Source: Methanoculleus sediminis
Lineage (GTDB): Archaea; Halobacteriota; Methanomicrobia; Methanomicrobiales; Methanoculleaceae
NCBI RefSeq assembly: GCF_001017125.1
Contig: NZ_JXOJ01000002.1
Location: forward strand, 105,597 to 160,915
Direction of reading: 5' to 3'
Length of the DNA stretch: 55,319 nucleotides
How positions within the stretch are numbered: the stretch's first letter is position 1; every line of letters starts with the position of its first letter. Of this stretch, positions 7,537-16,388 are shown in pieces. The notes under the pieces are model-generated. The model saw only the letters and a list, made by a program, of their open reading frames with translations. It was not told where the DNA came from and did not search any database. The position numbers and the translations under genes were made by a program.

Positions 7537-8376
7537 ATGCGTGCCATTGACGTGATGGCGTCTCCGGTGTACGTCGTTGCACCGGGGGATAACGTCGCCT
7601 ATGCGCGAAACCTTATGCTCAAACACCGGGTGTCGAGGCTGCCCGTCATGGAAGGAGACGAACTCCGGGGCATCCTCACCAAGAAGGATATCGCTTACCG
7701 GCTCAGGCAGACGGAACCGATGTGGCGGCGGCGCCCGATCGACCGGATTCCGGTCAGCATCCTGATGGCACCGGAGCCGATCACGATCGCGCCGGAGACC
7801 AGCATCCGCGATATCGCGGCCATCATGCTCGATCGGGACATCTCCGGGATTCCCGTGGTCAACGAAGGAAAGGTGAGCGGCATCGTCACCAAACTGGATC
7901 TGATGCGTTCGGCCCATATCCGCGGGCTCACCGCAAAGGTCGACGAGATCATGGAGGATGCAGTCACGGTCAACCGGTATCACTCGCTCGACCACATCAT
8001 CGACACGATAAAGGGAAAAAACGATAAACTTATTGTCGTAAACGACAATGGAAGCCTTGCCGGCATAATTACGGAGAGTAACCTCGCATTTTACGAGTAT
8101 CTGGACGAGCGGATGAACCTGCCCAAAAAGGATGTTACTCACCTCAGAAAAGAGGGGCCGGCGGGGCAGAAACGCTTCAGATACGTCGTCGAGGTATCGG
8201 CAGTTGCGGAAGACATCATGAGCCGCCCGGTCATTACCGTATCCCCCGATGCATCCCTCCAGGATGCCGTCGGGCTGATGCTGGAGCACCAGATCAACAG
8301 CCTCGTCGTCGTGGAGAACGGTGATATCCGCGGTATGCTCAAGAGAGATGATATCATCAAGGAAGTGGCAAAATGA
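7537..8376 (+). CDS. Four-CBS-domain protein
   Basis: A 279-residue protein made of four CBS units at about 1-55, 70-125, 130-180 and 223-278. Between the third and fourth lies a charged segment of about 40 residues (KKDVTHLRKEGPAGQKR) that breaks the tandem. Motifs include AIDVMASPVYVV, VSILMAPEPITI and AEDIMSRPVITV. It starts 7 bases after the previous stop, with GAGGAGTGAT as RBS, and its stop overlaps the next start (ATGA), so the last three genes are tightly coupled. Confidence 0.9.
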   Translation: MRAIDVMASPVYVVAPGDNVAYARNLMLKHRVSRLPVMEGDELRGILTKKDIAYRLRQTEPMWRRRPIDRIPVSILMAPEPITIAPETSIRDIAAIMLDRDISGIPVVNEGKVSGIVTKLDLMRSAHIRGLTAKVDEIMEDAVTVNRYHSLDHIIDTIKGKNDKLIVVNDNGSLAGIITESNLAFYEYLDERMNLPKKDVTHLRKEGPAGQKRFRYVVEVSAVAEDIMSRPVITVSPDASLQDAVGLMLEHQINSLVVVENGDIRGMLKRDDIIKEVAK

Positions 8377-9155
8377 GCGACAGATTTCAAGTACTCGTCA
8401 AAGACGTGATGGCGAAACCGATCACCATCGCGAAGTCCGCCTTTGTCAGCGAAGCGCTCGATAAGATGCTTGGCGAAGGCGTCGATCCGCTTATCGTGAC
8501 CAACAACGGCACGGTCATCGGAACGACGTCTCGCGCGGCAATCGCCGAGACGCTCGGGAGCAGGAAGACCCAGGCGCTGAAGGCCACATCCATTCATGTC
8601 GCGAACACGGTCGAAGAGAACTTCACCTCCGCGTATCCCGACCAGAGCATCGACGTTCTGGTGCCGCTGCTCCAGCACTACAAGCTGGTCGTGGTCTTTG
8701 ATGCCGAGCACCGCCTGATCGGGCAGGTGACGGCGGGCGACCTCTTGAAGGTGCTCCGCCCGGCGGGCGGCATCCTCGACGTCATGGAACCGGCGCACAC
8801 CATCCAGGGCGAGGAACGCGCCGTCCATCTCCGCCGCAGAATGCTCGACCACGAGATCGACCGGTTCATCGTAGAGGACGGGGACGCCGTCCTCGGCATC
8901 GTCACGGAGACCGACGTCGCAAAGGCGCTTCACGCGCTGAAGGATATCGTGGAGGGGACCCACCAGGACTACCGGATCAGAAATCTCCTCGTGCGGGATA
9001 TCATGACCACGCCGCTCATCTCGGTGGACGCGGACACGGACGTCTCCGACGTCATCGACCTGATGCTCAAGAAGAACATCAGTTCCGTCCCGATCCGGCA
9101 GAACAACAGGATCACGGGCGTCGTGACCCGGAACTCACTCGTCCAGGGCCTGTGA
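8373..9155 (+). CDS. Four-CBS-domain protein, last of the cluster
   Basis: A 260-residue protein with four CBS units at about 8-60, 70-125, 133-187 and 205-258. The second is diverged (the SIHVANTVEENFTSAYPDQS stretch has lost the usual ImT motif), while the fourth is canonical (VRDIMTTPLISVD). There is no other domain. The ATG overlaps the previous stop. A T-rich run just after the gene (9177-9183) is a likely transcription end, which makes 5227-9155 a unit containing only CBS genes. Confidence 0.9.
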   Translation: MSDRFQVLVKDVMAKPITIAKSAFVSEALDKMLGEGVDPLIVTNNGTVIGTTSRAAIAETLGSRKTQALKATSIHVANTVEENFTSAYPDQSIDVLVPLLQHYKLVVVFDAEHRLIGQVTAGDLLKVLRPAGGILDVMEPAHTIQGEERAVHLRRRMLDHEIDRFIVEDGDAVLGIVTETDVAKALHALKDIVEGTHQDYRIRNLLVRDIMTTPLISVDADTDVSDVIDLMLKKNISSVPIRQNNRITGVVTRNSLVQGL

Positions 9156-9864
9156 AGCGGCCGGATACTACTACACTTTTTTTGCGGGCGGCGGGACGGC
9201 CGCGGGGATGTTTGATGTGAAGGCATAGACTTGCCGAGGGCTTGTTGGGACCCTGCTGACTGGGTAAGCGTGGTTCGCACCGAGTGAGGTTGGAATCCTC
9301 TTTCGGTCGGACTTATCCTTGCGCGGATTCATGATGAGTACGCTCTGAGCTGCGGGTCAGTTCCCCGTAAAGTGCTACATTCAAACCCCCAACCAAAGAT
9401 TGGAAGTCTTCGCAAACTCTAGACGTCTCACCCCCCACACCCGCCCCCGGCCTCCTCCATTGCCAATGGGCAGGAAGCAGTACCTGGTGATATGCGAGGG
9501 TTTACAGAATCTGAGCAGGAACACCCAAGTGTGACCTGCAACGTTCTGGTAAGAACAGAGCACAATCGATGTCAGACGAATCGCCAAGTGAAATTGGCGA
9601 CCTATACGGAAGGGGTCAAGGCTGGCGATCATCCCTACCCGAAGGCATGTCACAAAAACTTTTTCCGAGGCTGTCTTGAAATACCTCACAAAAGAGCAGG
9701 ATGAGAGACTTCAACAAAAAAAGGCGCTTTCGTGCCCAGTCCAGATGCTAAACTTTCATTCCCACGTGAAAAACCTACCACTTTTGGATCTTCAAGGGAT
9801 CCAATCAGGGTACGTCCCATGGACGGCAGAAGGTATATATGCGCTTACAATAACCGTGGACTTT
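9156..9864. other. Gene-free start of an AT-rich island
   Basis: After the T-run at 9177-9183 I see no supported gene. Open frames here are short and lack family character. The stretch 9421-9496 is C-rich and then contains GCAGTACCTGGTGATATGCG (9477-9496), which resembles 11940-11959 in the same orientation (16 of 20 bases). A strong TATA-like box (GGTATATAT, 9832-9840) lies at the right end and serves the lipoprotein gene. Confidence 0.5.
9832..9840 (+). promoter_or_regulatory. TATA box of the lipoprotein gene
   Basis: GGTATATAT lies about 25-30 bases before the ATG at 9865, so the transcript would begin within a few bases of the start codon. This favours the 9865 start over the longer in-frame reading from 9676. 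Confidence 0.5.
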
Positions 9865-10305
9865 ATGAATAGGAAAAAATACTGCTCATATATCCTGCTT
9901 CTAGTTGCAGTAAGTACTATACTGTCTGCCGGGTGCATATCAGGCCCGAATGAGGCTCAAAACGACACAAATCTCTCTATATTCCCTACAGTAGCTCCAA
10001 CAACTGACGTTATCTTCACAAACCCACCAGACACCATGTATACTCAACCAAAGTTTACTACCGGCAATGTCATTACAGACAACCCCTCAAACACGTGTAT
10101 AGGACTTGTCGTGTTGAAACCGTCTCCGCCACAGGAGGCATACGTTTTGCGGGAGGCAAATAGATGCATGCCGAATAAATCTTCGTGGACATGGACTGGC
10201 GAACCATTCAGCAGATCTTATGCTGAGATCGATAATGCATATGTCGTGATGGACTACATCACTGACACCAGCACCGTCATAGGCCCAACACGGACAATAC
10301 CATAA
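9865..10305 (+). CDS. Small predicted lipoprotein
   Basis: A 146-residue protein with a typical lipoprotein signal: MNRKK, a hydrophobic stretch, and the lipobox LSAGC with the lipid-attachment Cys at about residue 24. The mature part is Thr/Pro-rich at first and then has no domain I recognise. It is probably anchored on the outer face of the membrane. It lies in DNA clearly richer in A and T than its neighbours, which suggests acquisition. The start is set by the signal peptide and by the TATA box just upstream. Function unknown. Confidence 0.65.
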   Translation: MNRKKYCSYILLLVAVSTILSAGCISGPNEAQNDTNLSIFPTVAPTTDVIFTNPPDTMYTQPKFTTGNVITDNPSNTCIGLVVLKPSPPQEAYVLREANRCMPNKSSWTWTGEPFSRSYAEIDNAYVVMDYITDTSTVIGPTRTIP

Positions 10306-10357
10306 TATCTTAATGTACTACGGGTAGTGCGACTCACAATAGTTAAGCCATCCAGAT

Positions 10358-10389
10358 CCACCTGGTTAACATGTTGTGCCAACAGGTGG
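10358..10389. terminator. Hairpin downstream of the lipoprotein gene
   Basis: CCACCTGGTT (10358-10367) pairs with AACAGGTGG (10381-10389) about 50 bases beyond the lipoprotein stop. It could end that transcript. No strong T-run follows, so the role is uncertain. Confidence 0.35.
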
Positions 10390-10523
10390 AACAACATTAT
10401 CTCAGAAGATAAATAGTCTCCCGAAGCCATCTAGAACTTCACACGGATAAAGTTGTACGTCACCCAAATCCAGCATGTGGCCTGTATAGATTGATTAACA
10501 GCACCCTGGGTACCCTAGAGGAT

Positions 10524-10624
10524 GTCCCAAAAAGCCTAGCCTCTATTATGGCCCGGGTAGCAGAAATTTTGTACATAGTGTTTCTGACCGAGGTACAGCA
10601 AAGATTCGTAAATCCTTTTGGGAC
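10524..10624. mobile_element. MITE-like element with inverted ends
   Basis: GTCCCAAAAAG at 10524-10534 faces CTTTTGGGAC at 10615-10624, giving inverted ends about 100 bases apart with no coding capacity between them. Ends of the GTCCCAAAA type occur on some archaeal insertion sequences, so this may be a non-autonomous derivative or a scar. No target duplication is obvious. Confidence 0.4.
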
Positions 10625-11054
10625 GATCACTTAGATGCATCAGACACGATGTGAAAAAGTACGAGTACGTGCTGCCACATTATCAAGTCAATAGGGTATT
10701 CTACAGCGCTAAGAAGAACAAAGAACTTTGCGGACTAAAGCATCTCCTATTCGCGAAGATGGAGATTCACTCTTCGTTGAACTGTCACATAAAGAGGGTT
10801 CAAGGTGAAGAATCCTCAAACAAGGATATTCGCTATAGAAGTTGAAGAAGTTTGGGTATTACCGTGCGGGATCAGGAGAGGATGCCCCAATACTCCTCGA
10901 CCCGAGAGGGGGACACTCCCTCTTGGCAGAGGAATTTTAGGACGACTTCTACACGGAGTCATCAGCAGTAAGGGCAAACTCCAATGTTTGTCATGAAAGA
11001 CCTTTCAGATTCGGTGTCAGAATCAGGCCCTGTTCAAAAAAAAGAAAATATAAT

Positions 11055-11915
11055 TTAAGCCCATTGAGTATCAGCATAAGACTCTGTTATGAGCTCCTGA
11101 TTGTTTGCTCCGCCCCAGTAGTAGTTGATATGAACATATCTCATACCAGGCGTCTGTTGGAAATATTGCCATACCTCACGCGGTTTCTTCCAGTTACCAG
11201 CATCTTCCCGCACCCATTCGTCAATCACCGGGTACGTGAAAGCTTGAAACTGGCAGGCCAACGGTTCGGCACTGTCCAGACGAAATTCGCTCGACCCGCT
11301 TGCCCTTGTAAAGGTATCGCTCGAGTCATTTTGGTCATAATACACATAGTAAGGGAACCACTGCAGAGTATCCATATCTTCAAACGTTATGTAATATCTA
11401 TTGTTAGATATTTCAACATGATACCCATATGCGTGTGGAAATGTCGTTTTTGGAAGAATAAGAACTCCATCTCCCGGATTTTCCCACTCCTCGATCGGTA
11501 TAGGACCTTGTCCGTTGTCATATACTACCGGAAATAGCATGACATTTCCACTCTCATGGTTATCATTGTAGTTAATCACGACTTCGATAACATCCTGACC
11601 GCCATCCAAGTAGTATTCCCTTTCTTGGTATAGATCAAAGTGATCATTGCCGCTTGTAATCCAATAGGGTTGTGGCGTTATCTGACCAATGCAGTAATCA
11701 TACCATTTCCCAGTATTTATCCGTTCAAAATGAGCCCATTCGTAGAACCAAGAACCACTATCGGTCAGGCATGCACTACTCGATTCAGATGGCTCATCGT
11801 TTATCTCCCGGTTCAATATCAGCGAATTCTGTAGTAAAGCATCATTCTCACTGGGAATAATTTCAAACGAGTCATTATCCCGGTGAACGTGAGAGGTAAG
11901 ATCATCAACACCTGT
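11055..11915 (-). pseudogene. 5'-truncated gene, secreted-type protein remnant
   Basis: The reading frame gives a coherent acidic, Tyr/Trp/Asn-rich polypeptide of about 285 residues (WFYEWAHFERINTGKWYDY, YYLDGGQDVIEVVINYND, YVHINYYWGG) ending in a normal TAA. It has no plausible start codon with an RBS at its N-terminal end. The frame instead runs on into GC-rich DNA at about 11915-12130 that is clearly not part of the protein and contains the promoter of the next gene. The 5' part, including any signal peptide, is therefore missing. The composition suggests an extracellular beta-rich protein. I do not recognise the family. Confidence 0.6.
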
Positions 11916-12149
11916 TGCCCCCACCCACGAGGGGCGGGGGCAGTGCCTGGCGATAGCCGGTGAGAAGCCGTGCACGGTTCTTCTCCGGATTCTCCCCGTG
12001 TAGTGGATCGTGGGGGTATCGCCATTTGGAGAGGGGGGCGCCCCCGACCCGCCACAATGACAGCCCCAAAACCTCCATCCGCCCCGCTCCACCGGACCGG
12101 CACCAACCATTAATACGCCACAATCCGAAATGGATAACAGGATATTTCC
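11916..12149. other. Right edge of the island and deoxyhypusine synthase promoter
   Basis: GC-rich DNA abruptly follows the AT-rich gene remnant. It holds a strong palindrome around CCGTGCACGG (about 11964-11988), the stretch GTGGGGGTATCGCC (about 12010-12024) that resembles the ends of the repeat array at 26875 and 27379, and an ATTAATAC TATA-like box at about 12110 for the next gene. Confidence 0.45.
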
Positions 12150-13115
12150 ATGAAACCAACGCAGCCAGTCAAACCGAACAGGGATGTAACGGCCCTCCTT
12201 GAGTCCATGAGCAGGACCGGCTTTCAGGGGAGAAAACTCGGAGAGTCGCTCGGCATCTGGACCAGAATGGTCTCGGATCCGGACTGCACGATATTCATGG
12301 GACTGTCGGGAGCGATGATCCCGGCAGGTATGCAGAACGTGCTCATCGAACTGGTCAAACACCGTTACGTCGACGTCATCGTCTCGACGGGCGCGAACAT
12401 CTTCCACGACACCTGCGAGCACCTCGGCGTCCGGCACTACCTCGGCCACCACCACGCCGACGACGAGGCGCTCTTTGCGGAAGGGATCGACCGGATATAC
12501 GACGTCTTCGCCTACGAAGAGGAGTTCCGGAGCATCGACGCGGAGATCGCCCGGTTTGCCGACACCATAGCGCCGTTCCGGGGTTCGTCACGGGAGTTCA
12601 TCCGGCTCCTCGGGGACTGGCTCCGCGAGCAGAAGCCGGAAGGACGGTCGCTCGTCGCCACCTGCGCCGAGTACGGCGTCCCGATCTTCATCCCCGCCCT
12701 CTGCGACTCGTCGATCGGGATCGGCCTCGTGATGGCCCGCCGGCGCGGGGTCGACGTCGATGTCGACCAGCTCGCCGATACCGACGAGATCACCCGTATG
12801 GTCGAGGACGCGAAGAAGACCGGCGTCATCTACGTCGGCGGCGGCGTCCCGAAGAACTTCATCCAGCAGACCCAGGTCATCGCGTCGATCCACGACCAGA
12901 ACCTCGGCGGGCACGCCTACGCCATCCAGTACACCACCGACGCGCCCCACTGGGGCGGGCTTTCCGGGTGCACGTTTGAAGAGGCGATCAGCTGGGGCAA
13001 GGAAGCGCCCGCGTGCCCGCGCGTCCAGTGCTTCTGCGACGCCACGATCGCGCTTCCCATCGTCGCATCGGGGCTGATCGGGAGCGGTATCGAGCGCGCT
13101 CGCCGGTCACCCTGA
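12150..13115 (+). CDS. dys: Deoxyhypusine synthase
   Basis: A 321-residue enzyme that transfers the aminobutyl group of spermidine (NAD-dependent) to a lysine of archaeal translation factor aIF5A. The family active-site lysine is K235 in GGGVPKNF, and the NAD-site blocks VSTGANIFHD, HHHADDEAL and GGHAYAIQYTTD are present. Length fits the family. It stands alone between the AT-rich island and the tRNA-Ser gene, with its own TATA-like box upstream. No aIF5A gene is in the window. Confidence 0.95.
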   Translation: MKPTQPVKPNRDVTALLESMSRTGFQGRKLGESLGIWTRMVSDPDCTIFMGLSGAMIPAGMQNVLIELVKHRYVDVIVSTGANIFHDTCEHLGVRHYLGHHHADDEALFAEGIDRIYDVFAYEEEFRSIDAEIARFADTIAPFRGSSREFIRLLGDWLREQKPEGRSLVATCAEYGVPIFIPALCDSSIGIGLVMARRRGVDVDVDQLADTDEITRMVEDAKKTGVIYVGGGVPKNFIQQTQVIASIHDQNLGGHAYAIQYTTDAPHWGGLSGCTFEEAISWGKEAPACPRVQCFCDATIALPIVASGLIGSGIERARRSP

Positions 13116-13229
13116 CCACCACAACCATTATTAGGCCATCATACCAAAATTAGTAGGCACAAGTCATAGAATGCTGTGTCTGGAGCAACACATCGCGTGT
13201 TGCGAGTGTCGAAAGATGCGAAGTTCTAT

Positions 13230-13314
13230 GTTGAGGTAGCCAAGCCTGGTATGGCGCAGGTTTGCTAAACCTGTGTCCCCCTGGGACTCGAGGGTTCAAA
13301 TCCCTCCCTCAGCG
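13230..13314 (+). tRNA. tRNA-Ser (GCT)
   Basis: An 85-base class II tRNA: acceptor GTTGAGG/CCTCAGC (one U-G pair), discriminator G, anticodon loop TTGCTAA with anticodon GCT, a long variable arm and the T loop GTTCAAATC. CCA is not encoded. It lies 34 bases before rps13, the same order seen in other methanogens, so it probably heads the ribosomal protein transcript. A TATA-like AAAATTAGTA lies at about 13145. Confidence 0.95.
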
Positions 13315-13348
13315 CTTTCACCGACAACGTCGATGATGAGGCGATCAC

Positions 13349-13798
13349 ATGGATGAAGAAGAGATAAAGTACTTTGTTCGAGTCAGGAACACTGATCTCG
13401 ACGGCACCAAGGCAGTGCACATCGCACTGACCGGGATCAAGGGCATCGGTCCGCACACGTCGCGCACCATCACCGCCCTTGCCGGCGTGGACCCGCATGC
13501 CATCCTCGGCAAACTCGACGACGGCTCGGTCGAGCGGATCGCAAACGCCGTCGACACGTATACCGAACAGGTGCCCGACTGGATGGTCAACCGTCCTAAG
13601 GACGTCTACACCGGAGAAGTCCGCCACCTCCTCGGGACGGACCTCTCCATGATGAACGACGACGACGTCAACCGCATGAGGAAGATGCGGAGTTACCGCG
13701 GCATCAGGCACGAGACCGGGCAGAAGGTTCGCGGCCAGCGCACCAAGTCCACCGGAAGAACCGGCACGACCGTCGGCGTCAAGAGGAAGAAAGACTGA
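13349..13798 (+). CDS. rps13: Ribosomal protein S13 (uS13)
   Basis: A 149-residue small-subunit head protein that contacts the large subunit and P-site tRNA. Recognised by the N-terminal [19 protein letters not shown], the [10 protein letters not shown] helix-hairpin-helix and the basic C-terminal tail with [18 protein letters not shown]. Length is typical for archaea. It is the first protein gene after tRNA-Ser in the S13-S4-S11-RpoD cluster. Confidence 0.97.
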   Translation: MDEEEIKYFVRVRNTDLDGTKAVHIALTGIKGIGPHTSRTITALAGVDPHAILGKLDDGSVERIANAVDTYTEQVPDWMVNRPKDVYTGEVRHLLGTDLSMMNDDDVNRMRKMRSYRGIRHETGQKVRGQRTKSTGRTGTTVGVKRKKD

Positions 13799-13809
13799 AC
13801 GGTGATTGA

Positions 13810-14358
13810 ATGGGATATCCGGGAAAAAACCACAAGCAGTATGCGACGCCCAAGCGGCGGTTCGAGAAGACCAGACTTGAGGACGAAAAGCGGCTCATCA
13901 TCGATTACGGCCTGCGGAACAAGCGCGAACTCTGGAAGGCCCAGAGCGTGCTGCGGAAATACCGCGCCGCCGCCCGTGAACTGGTGGCTCTGCGCTCGGG
14001 CGGGCTCAGCACGGAGGACTACCAGAAGAAGAGAGACCAGCTCGTCAACCACCTGCACCGCTACGGTCTCGTCGGCGAGAACGCCGATGTCGGTGACGTC
14101 CTCGCGCTCAAAGTCGAGCAGCAGCTCGACCGCCGGCTTCAGACGCTGGTCCTCCGCAGAGGGTTCGCACGGTCCCCCAAGCAGGCGCGCCAGTTCATCA
14201 CCCACGGCCACATCGCGATTAAAGGCCGCCGCGTGACCATCCCGGGTTACCGGGTCGAGAGAGCCGAAGAAGCCGAGATCAGTTACTACGGCCCCTCTCC
14301 GCTCACGAACGAGGTTCACCCCGAGAGAAGCCGCATCGCCCGCGCAGGAGTGAGATAA
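13810..14358 (+). CDS. rps4: Ribosomal protein S4 (uS4)
   Basis: A 182-residue primary 16S rRNA-binding protein of the small subunit. The start [11 protein letters not shown] is typical of archaeal S4. The S4 RNA-binding domain is seen from about residue 105 ([20 protein letters not shown], then [20 protein letters not shown]). It lies 11 bases after rps13 and 4 bases before rps11. Confidence 0.97.
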   Translation: MGYPGKNHKQYATPKRRFEKTRLEDEKRLIIDYGLRNKRELWKAQSVLRKYRAAARELVALRSGGLSTEDYQKKRDQLVNHLHRYGLVGENADVGDVLALKVEQQLDRRLQTLVLRRGFARSPKQARQFITHGHIAIKGRRVTIPGYRVERAEEAEISYYGPSPLTNEVHPERSRIARAGVR

Positions 14359-14362
14359 AACC

Positions 14363-14752
14363 ATGGCAGAAGAGAAATGGGGCATCGCGCACATCTTTGC
14401 CTCCTTTAACAACACCATCATCACCGTCACCGACCTCTCCGGAGCGGAGACGGTCACCAAGAGCAGCGGCGGAATGGTCGTAAAGCAGGACAGGAACGAG
14501 AGCTCGCCGTACGCTGCCATGCAGATGGCAATCCAGGTCGCGCAGAACGCACGGGACAAAGGGATCACCGGCGTCCACGTGAAAGTCCGCGCACCCGGCC
14601 GGGGCAAACAGCGGAGCCCGGGGCCCGGCGCCCAGGCAGCGATCCGCGCCCTTGCCCGTGCGGGGATGAGGATCGGCCGTATCGAAGACGTCACCCCGGT
14701 GCCTCACGACAGCATCCGCGGCAAGGGCGGCCGGAGAGGAAGGAGAGTGTAA
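14363..14752 (+). CDS. rps11: Ribosomal protein S11 (uS11)
   Basis: A 129-residue protein of the small-subunit platform. Diagnostic segments are [38 protein letters not shown], and the C-terminal [19 protein letters not shown] ending in RRGRRV. The stop overlaps the rpoD start by one base (TAATG), so translation is probably coupled. Confidence 0.97.
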   Translation: MAEEKWGIAHIFASFNNTIITVTDLSGAETVTKSSGGMVVKQDRNESSPYAAMQMAIQVAQNARDKGITGVHVKVRAPGRGKQRSPGPGAQAAIRALARAGMRIGRIEDVTPVPHDSIRGKGGRRGRRV

Positions 14753-15582
14753 TGGAGATAGCGTTTTCTCGACTGGACGAGAGAGTCGCCAAATTCACTC
14801 TGATCGGCGTTTCAACGTCGTTCGCCAATATGCTTCGGCGGGCGATGATCAGCGAAGTGCCGACGCTCGCCATCGAAGATGTCCGCATCTACGACAATAC
14901 AAGCGTTCTCTTCGATGAGATGCTGGCGCATCGCCTGGGGCTCATACCGCTCCGGACCGACCTGAAGCGCTATAAGCCGCGCAGCGAGTGCACCTGCGAA
15001 GACGCGGGATGTCCGGTCTGCACTGCGACCTATACGCTCTCCGTCGAGGGGCCGAAGACCGTCAGATCAAGCGACCTGATTCCGCAGGATCCCGACGCCG
15101 CACCGGCGGAAGAGGGCATCCCCATCATCGAACTCGCGCGGGACCAGAAGGTCGTGCTCGAAGCGCAGGCAATCGTCGGCACCGGAAAAGAGCATGCCAA
15201 GTGGCAGGCGACGACCGCCTGCGGTTACAAGAATTACCCGGTGATCGCCATCGATGAACGGTGCGACGGGTGCGGCATGTGTATCGACGAGTGCCCGAGG
15301 AACGTGCTTGAGACGGCACAGGGAAAAGTCCGGGTCATCGAAGAGCGGCAGGAACTCTGTTCCCTCTGCAGGCTCTGCGAACGGGCATGCCTTGCCGGCG
15401 GCATCGGCACCGAGCCGGCCATTCATATCGGCACCGATGCGGAGAGATTCATCTTCGTGGTGGAAGGCGACGGCTCGATACCCGTCCGCGAGATCATCGA
15501 GAGAGCGCTACAATACATCCAGAAATCATCAGACGACCTGGTAGACGTGATGAACGAGATAACGGGAGAGGGGACTGAATGA
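14752..15582 (+). CDS. rpoD: RNA polymerase subunit D (Rpo3) with two ferredoxin-type clusters
   Basis: A 276-residue assembly subunit of archaeal RNA polymerase, homologous to bacterial alpha and eukaryotic Rpb3. The dimerisation domain is at both ends (TSFANMLRRAMISEVPTLAIE, then RFIFVVEGDGSIPVREIIE). An inserted domain carries two complete 4Fe-4S motifs: C171/C174/C177/C181 and C203/C206/C209/C213. A further set, C80/C82/C87/C90, could bind zinc. Some archaeal D subunits keep one, two or no clusters; all ligands for two are intact here. It pairs with RpoN and RpoL during assembly; rpoN lies downstream in the same run. Confidence 0.97.
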   Translation: MEIAFSRLDERVAKFTLIGVSTSFANMLRRAMISEVPTLAIEDVRIYDNTSVLFDEMLAHRLGLIPLRTDLKRYKPRSECTCEDAGCPVCTATYTLSVEGPKTVRSSDLIPQDPDAAPAEEGIPIIELARDQKVVLEAQAIVGTGKEHAKWQATTACGYKNYPVIAIDERCDGCGMCIDECPRNVLETAQGKVRVIEERQELCSLCRLCERACLAGGIGTEPAIHIGTDAERFIFVVEGDGSIPVREIIERALQYIQKSSDDLVDVMNEITGEGTE

Positions 15583-15947
15583 AGAAAACAACCGAGAACA
15601 AATCGAACCCCCGGCTGACCGCCCTCATCGTGACGCTCAAAGATGCGTCGCGCGTACATGAGGCGAACATCTGGCGCGAGATTGCAAAGAGGCTGGATGC
15701 ACCCCGGAAGAACTACGCCGAGGTGAACCTCAGCAAGATCAACCGGTACGCGAATGAGGACGAGACGATCCTGGTGCCGGGCAAGGTGCTCGGCAGCGGC
15801 GCGCTCAACCTGCCGGTGAAGATCGCCGCACTGGACTTCTCCGAGGCGGCGGTGAGCAAGATCACCGGCGCAAACGGGACGTGCATGACTATCGAGGACC
15901 TCGTTCGGGACAACCCGAAGGGGAGCAGGGTACGGATCCTCAGGTGA
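15579..15947 (+). CDS. rpl18e: Ribosomal protein L18e (eL18)
   Basis: A 122-residue large-subunit protein of the archaeal/eukaryotic L18e type. Visible blocks are [36 protein letters not shown] and the VPGKVLGSG segment. The start overlaps the rpoD stop by four bases (ATGA). Confidence 0.95.
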   Translation: MKKTTENKSNPRLTALIVTLKDASRVHEANIWREIAKRLDAPRKNYAEVNLSKINRYANEDETILVPGKVLGSGALNLPVKIAALDFSEAAVSKITGANGTCMTIEDLVRDNPKGSRVRILR

Positions 15948-15952
15948 GACGA

Positions 15953-16375
15953 ATGGTTACAGTTATCGACGCAGACGGATTACTGCTCGGAAGGATGGCC
16001 AGCATCGTTGCGCAGCGTGCGCTTGCCGGTGAGGAGATCGCCATCGTGAACGTGGAAAAAGCAATCGTCTCCGGAAACAGGGCGCAGGTGCTCGCGAACT
16101 ACACCACGAAGCGCGAGCGCGGATCCCGCGAGGGCGGCCCGTTCTTCCCGCGCAGGCCCGACCATATCGTCAAGCGCACCATCCGCGGGATGCTCCCGTA
16201 CAAACGCGAGCGCGGTATCGCGGCATTCAAGCGGATCAAGACCTACGTCGGCGTTCCAATGGAGTTCGACGGGATGGAGACGGAGACGCTCGAAGCGGCC
16301 CACGTCGACCGGCTGGGCAGCACGAGATACGTGACGATCGGGGCGATAAGCAACAACCTCGGAGCAAAATACTAA
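15953..16375 (+). CDS. rpl13: Ribosomal protein L13 (uL13)
   Basis: A 140-residue large-subunit protein. It begins [17 protein letters not shown], followed by [19 protein letters not shown] and the [16 protein letters not shown] signature. The ATG at 15953 is chosen because the 24 residues encoded upstream in this frame lie inside rpl18e and are not L13-like. It begins 5 bases after rpl18e. Confidence 0.95.
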   Translation: MVTVIDADGLLLGRMASIVAQRALAGEEIAIVNVEKAIVSGNRAQVLANYTTKRERGSREGGPFFPRRPDHIVKRTIRGMLPYKRERGIAAFKRIKTYVGVPMEFDGMETETLEAAHVDRLGSTRYVTIGAISNNLGAKY

Positions 16376-16388
16376 ATGAGGTGATGAA

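Larger units (their letters stand above)
10306..11054. other. Gene-poor AT-rich stretch
   Basis: I find no convincing gene here. An open frame at 10618-10845 (75 codons) has no RBS, motif or family look. Visible structures are a 9-base-stem hairpin at 10358-10389 (CCACCTGGTT/AACAGGTGG), a MITE-like pair of inverted ends at 10524-10624, and a short GAGGG/CCCTC hairpin near 10905-10922. Confidence 0.5.

Noticed and set aside
9331-9350. Box C (ATGATGA) and CTGA suggesting a C/D guide RNA
   Set aside because: Only one box pair with too short a spacing was seen, and no internal C'/D' boxes.
10618-10845. 75-codon plus-strand frame in the AT-rich island
   Set aside because: No RBS, no domain, atypical composition and adjacent to a MITE-like end.
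11964-11990. Palindrome resembling a group II intron domain V stem
   Set aside because: It lacks the catalytic triad layout and the GAAA tetraloop; it is a plain palindrome around CCGTGCACGG.
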